A stretch of 7,377 bases of DNA from Anaerobacillus sp. GTDB taxonomy: Bacteria; Bacillota; Bacilli; Bacillales_H; Anaerobacillaceae. The notes under the pieces were generated by a model. That model was given only the letters and a program-made list of their open reading frames with translations, ran no database searches and was not told where the DNA came from. The position numbers and the translations under genes were made by a program. The stretch lies in NCBI GenBank assembly GCA_007120055.1, contig SKOL01000281.1:1-7377 (forward strand), written 5' to 3'. Of the stretch, positions 6,116-7,377 are shown in pieces (position 1 is the first letter of the stretch; the number at the start of each line of letters is the position of its first letter).

Positions 6116-6853
6116 TTGAACAGTGAAAAAATGATCGATATTAAACAAGGAATTCAAGCTAAATATGCAAAAATTTCGCAAACTGCCATCGGAAAGTTTA
6201 ATTACAAAACTGGAAAAGAAGGAGCTCTTTCTTTAGGTTATGACAAATCTATTTTAGACCGTCTACCAGACGAAGCATTAAATAGTTTTTGTGGAGTCGG
6301 AAACCCATTCTCACTAGGTGAGATCAATGTCGGAAGAACGGTTTTGGACATTGGTTGTGGCGCAGGAATTGACCTTCTCGTCGCTAGTACTATGGTGGGG
6401 GACGATGGGCTAGTTTGCGGTATTGATATTACGCCTGAAATGGTCGATAAAGCGAACACAAATTTTAAAAACAGTGCTAGCTCAAATGGAGAAATCGTTG
6501 TTGCCAGTTCAGAAAAAATTCCATATAAAGACGAAACCTTTGATGTTGTCACCTCCAACGGTGTATTAAACCTTTCTCCACTAAAACAGCAATCATTTAA
6601 AGAAATTTATCGTGTTTTAAAACGAGGGGGAACACTTCAATTTGCCGACATTGTCCTTCAAGAAAGTATTCCTTTGGAGTTGACCGAAAATGTAGAAGCA
6701 TGGTCGAACTGAATTGGTGGAGCGATCCCAGTTAGGGATCTTGTACAATTGTTACAAAACACAGGTTTTTCTGACGTAGAACACGTCCGTGATACTGGCG
6801 TTTCAACATCTAAGTATACGAAAGGAGCACTTTTTAGTGCAGTAAAAAAGTAG
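6116..6853 (+). CDS. ArsM-like SAM-dependent methyltransferase, probable selenoprotein (in-frame TGA, codon 199)
   Basis: Reading through the TGA at 6710-6712 gives 245 residues ending at TAG 6851-6853; stopping there gives 198. A Rossmann class I methyltransferase is clear: motif I LDIGCGAG (77-84), an acidic SAM-ribose loop with IDITPEMV (103-110), then FDVVTSNGVLNL (142-153) and the strand before YRVLKRGGTLQ (165-175). SFCGVGNPFSLG (57-68) matches the pre-motif-I Cys region of arsenite methyltransferases. After the TGA the same frame continues IGGAIPVRDLVQLLQNTGFSDVE, the expected ArsM-like C-terminal domain; WSN-x-IGGAI matches the family's WxxC-x-GGA motif, so TGA replaces a catalytic/As-binding Cys. 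The start is TTG 6116, 9 nt after GGAAGGAG. The substrate could be arsenite or another thiophilic species. If the genome lacks Sec machinery, this is a nonsense-mutated gene instead. An upstream ArsR-type gene is distant and probably unrelated. Confidence 0.8.
6710..6740 (+). promoter_or_regulatory. Candidate bacterial SECIS element with its UGA codon
   Basis: The UGA (6710-6712) is followed by 11 nt and then a 17-nt hairpin: GATCCC (6724-6729), loop AGTTA (6730-6734), GGGATC (6735-6740). The 11-nt spacing and 17-nt size equal those of the E. coli fdhF minihelix bound by SelB, and the loop has a G in its first two bases followed by U, as bacterial SECIS models require. It lies inside the coding sequence, as bacterial elements do. 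The bulged U of the fdhF stem is not seen. Function is inferred from geometry only. Confidence 0.6.
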
Positions 6854-6944
6854 TTACGCGCTGAGGGTTAAAATAGAATACGTTCATTATTTTGATGCGA
6901 TTTTTTGAACAGCCTGGGTAAAAGCTTCGCCTGTTGTGACTTTA

Positions 6945-6964
6945 GGTAATTATGAAATTCACTC
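6945..6964 (-). repeat. Interspersed 20-bp repeat, copy D (inverted)
   Basis: GGTAATTATGAAATTCACTC is the exact reverse complement of the 20-bp repeat at 2129-2148 and 5874-5893. On the minus strand it is followed by TAAAGTCACA, like the AGAGTCACA near copies A and C. A convincing opposite terminal repeat was not found between 6854 and 6944, so the element is partial or diverged. It lies between the methyltransferase gene and the ribosome binding site of the TraB-like gene. Confidence 0.8.
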
Positions 6965-7001
6965 ATATATGTGGTAAAAATACGTAAATCAGGAGGGCAA
7001 C

Positions 7002-7377
7002 ATGCTCAAAAACTATTTAACTATGTTAGGCTTAGTTTTCTTACTATTTATTAGTTTATTAGGGTGTACCGAAAAAACAGACCAACAGCCAGTGGAGGGG
7101 GCTAAAGGTGTTTTTTATGAAGTTAAAAATGGTGATAGTAACGTTTATTTATTAGGTTCCGTTCATGTTGGTAATTCCGATATGTACCCCCTACATGGGA
7201 CGATTAAAGAGGCTTATTCAAACTCTGATTACCTTGCAGTTGAAGTGGACATTAACAATCTTAACCCCATGGAGATGATGCAGTTTATATCTGAAAAAGG
7301 AGTGTACCAAGATGGTTCTACGTTAAAAGATCACATAGAAAGTGATTTATACGATGAACTCATTACGTTACTACTTA
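7002..7377 (+). CDS. TraB/GumN family lipoprotein, 5' part only
   Basis: The frame from ATG 7002 is open to the window edge (125 codons), so the 3' part is missing. AGGAGGG (6991-6997) sits just upstream. Residues 1-22 are a lipoprotein signal: a basic start (MLK), a hydrophobic core (LGLVFLLFISLL) and the lipobox L-L-G-C with Cys22 as the lipid anchor, so the mature protein should sit on the outer face of the cell membrane. FYEVKNGDSNVYLLGSVHVG (from about residue 45) is the first strand and the GxxHxG signature of the TraB/GumN (TIKI-like) superfamily, followed by DMYPL and a conserved acidic stretch YLAVEVDI. Related proteins are proposed metalloproteases, with this His/Glu region at the active site; activity of bacterial members is not well established. 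It is probably not in one operon with the methyltransferase, given the 148-nt gap and repeat between them. Confidence 0.85.
   Translation, partial: MLKNYLTMLGLVFLLFISLLGCTEKTDQQPVEGAKGVFYEVKNGDSNVYLLGSVHVGNSDMYPLHGTIKEAYSNSDYLAVEVDINNLNPMEMMQFISEKGVYQDGSTLKDHIESDLYDELITLLL

Noticed and set aside
6238..6558. Minus-strand ORF within the methyltransferase
   Set aside because: Antisense shadow of motif-bearing coding sequence; low-complexity Ser/Pro/Thr composition and no family signature.
6116..6712. A complete 198-aa methyltransferase ending at the TGA
   Set aside because: The same frame continues with family-like sequence for 46 codons and a SECIS-like hairpin follows, so the shorter product would lack the C-terminal domain. 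Kept as the fallback if Sec machinery is absent.
682..6853. An arsenic-resistance cluster joining the ArsR-type regulator and the ArsM-like enzyme
   Set aside because: They are over 5 kb apart with unrelated genes between, the regulator lacks the Cys metal-binding motif, and no arsB/acr3/arsC is present.
490..6964. CRISPR array made of the 20-bp repeats
   Set aside because: Copies are kilobases apart, in both orientations, and not separated by uniform spacers; no cas gene is present.

Overview
The window looks like chromosomal DNA of a low-GC Gram-positive, most likely a Bacillaceae species. The signs are AT-rich DNA, strong AGGAGG-type ribosome binding sites, frequent TTG starts, an ECF sigma/anti-sigma pair of Bacillus SigX type, a lipoprotein signal with a typical lipobox, and an NDH-2 gene behind a Rex-type operator. 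The anti-sigma factor's external domain is very acidic, which would suit an alkaliphile or halophile (inference only).

Layout, left to right. (1) 1-517 is the 3' end of a gene whose tail looks like a PLD-like domain, possibly from a large helicase/ATPase; it ends in two stacked hairpins, the second a terminator. (2) 620-1254 is a promoter with an overlapping inverted-repeat operator, then an ArsR-type regulator with a C-terminal DUF2087 domain. (3) 1334-2086 is a TANGO2/NRDE family protein. (4) 2268-4151 is an ECF promoter followed by an overlapping ECF sigma factor and membrane anti-sigma factor, closed by a long hairpin. (5) 4240-5463, minus strand, is a type II NADH dehydrogenase gene with a complex leader. 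(6) 5464-6115 is a 650-nt non-coding region holding the ndh control signals and a folded repeat element. (7) 6116-6853 is an ArsM-like SAM methyltransferase interrupted by an in-frame TGA. (8) 7002-7377 is the 5' part of a TraB/GumN-type lipoprotein.

The most notable feature is the methyltransferase. Reading through the TGA at 6710-6712 gives 46 more family-like codons to a TAG. The TGA sits where ArsM enzymes have an arsenic-binding cysteine. A 17-nt hairpin begins exactly 11 nt after the TGA, the geometry of the E. coli fdhF SECIS minihelix. I read it as a probable selenoprotein, provided the genome encodes SelA/SelB/SelC/SelD.

Two further patterns cross gene boundaries. A 20-bp repeat (GAGTGAATTTCATAATTACC, one copy with one change) occurs four times, once forming the last codons of gene 1 and twice as one end of a roughly 110-120 nt element with imperfect terminal inverted repeats and an inner hairpin. 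Around ndh there are two TGTGA-N6-TCACA palindromes plus scattered half-sites, with a terminator-like hairpin between the palindromes. This suggests redox (Rex or Fnr) control combined with leader-level control of respiratory NADH oxidation.
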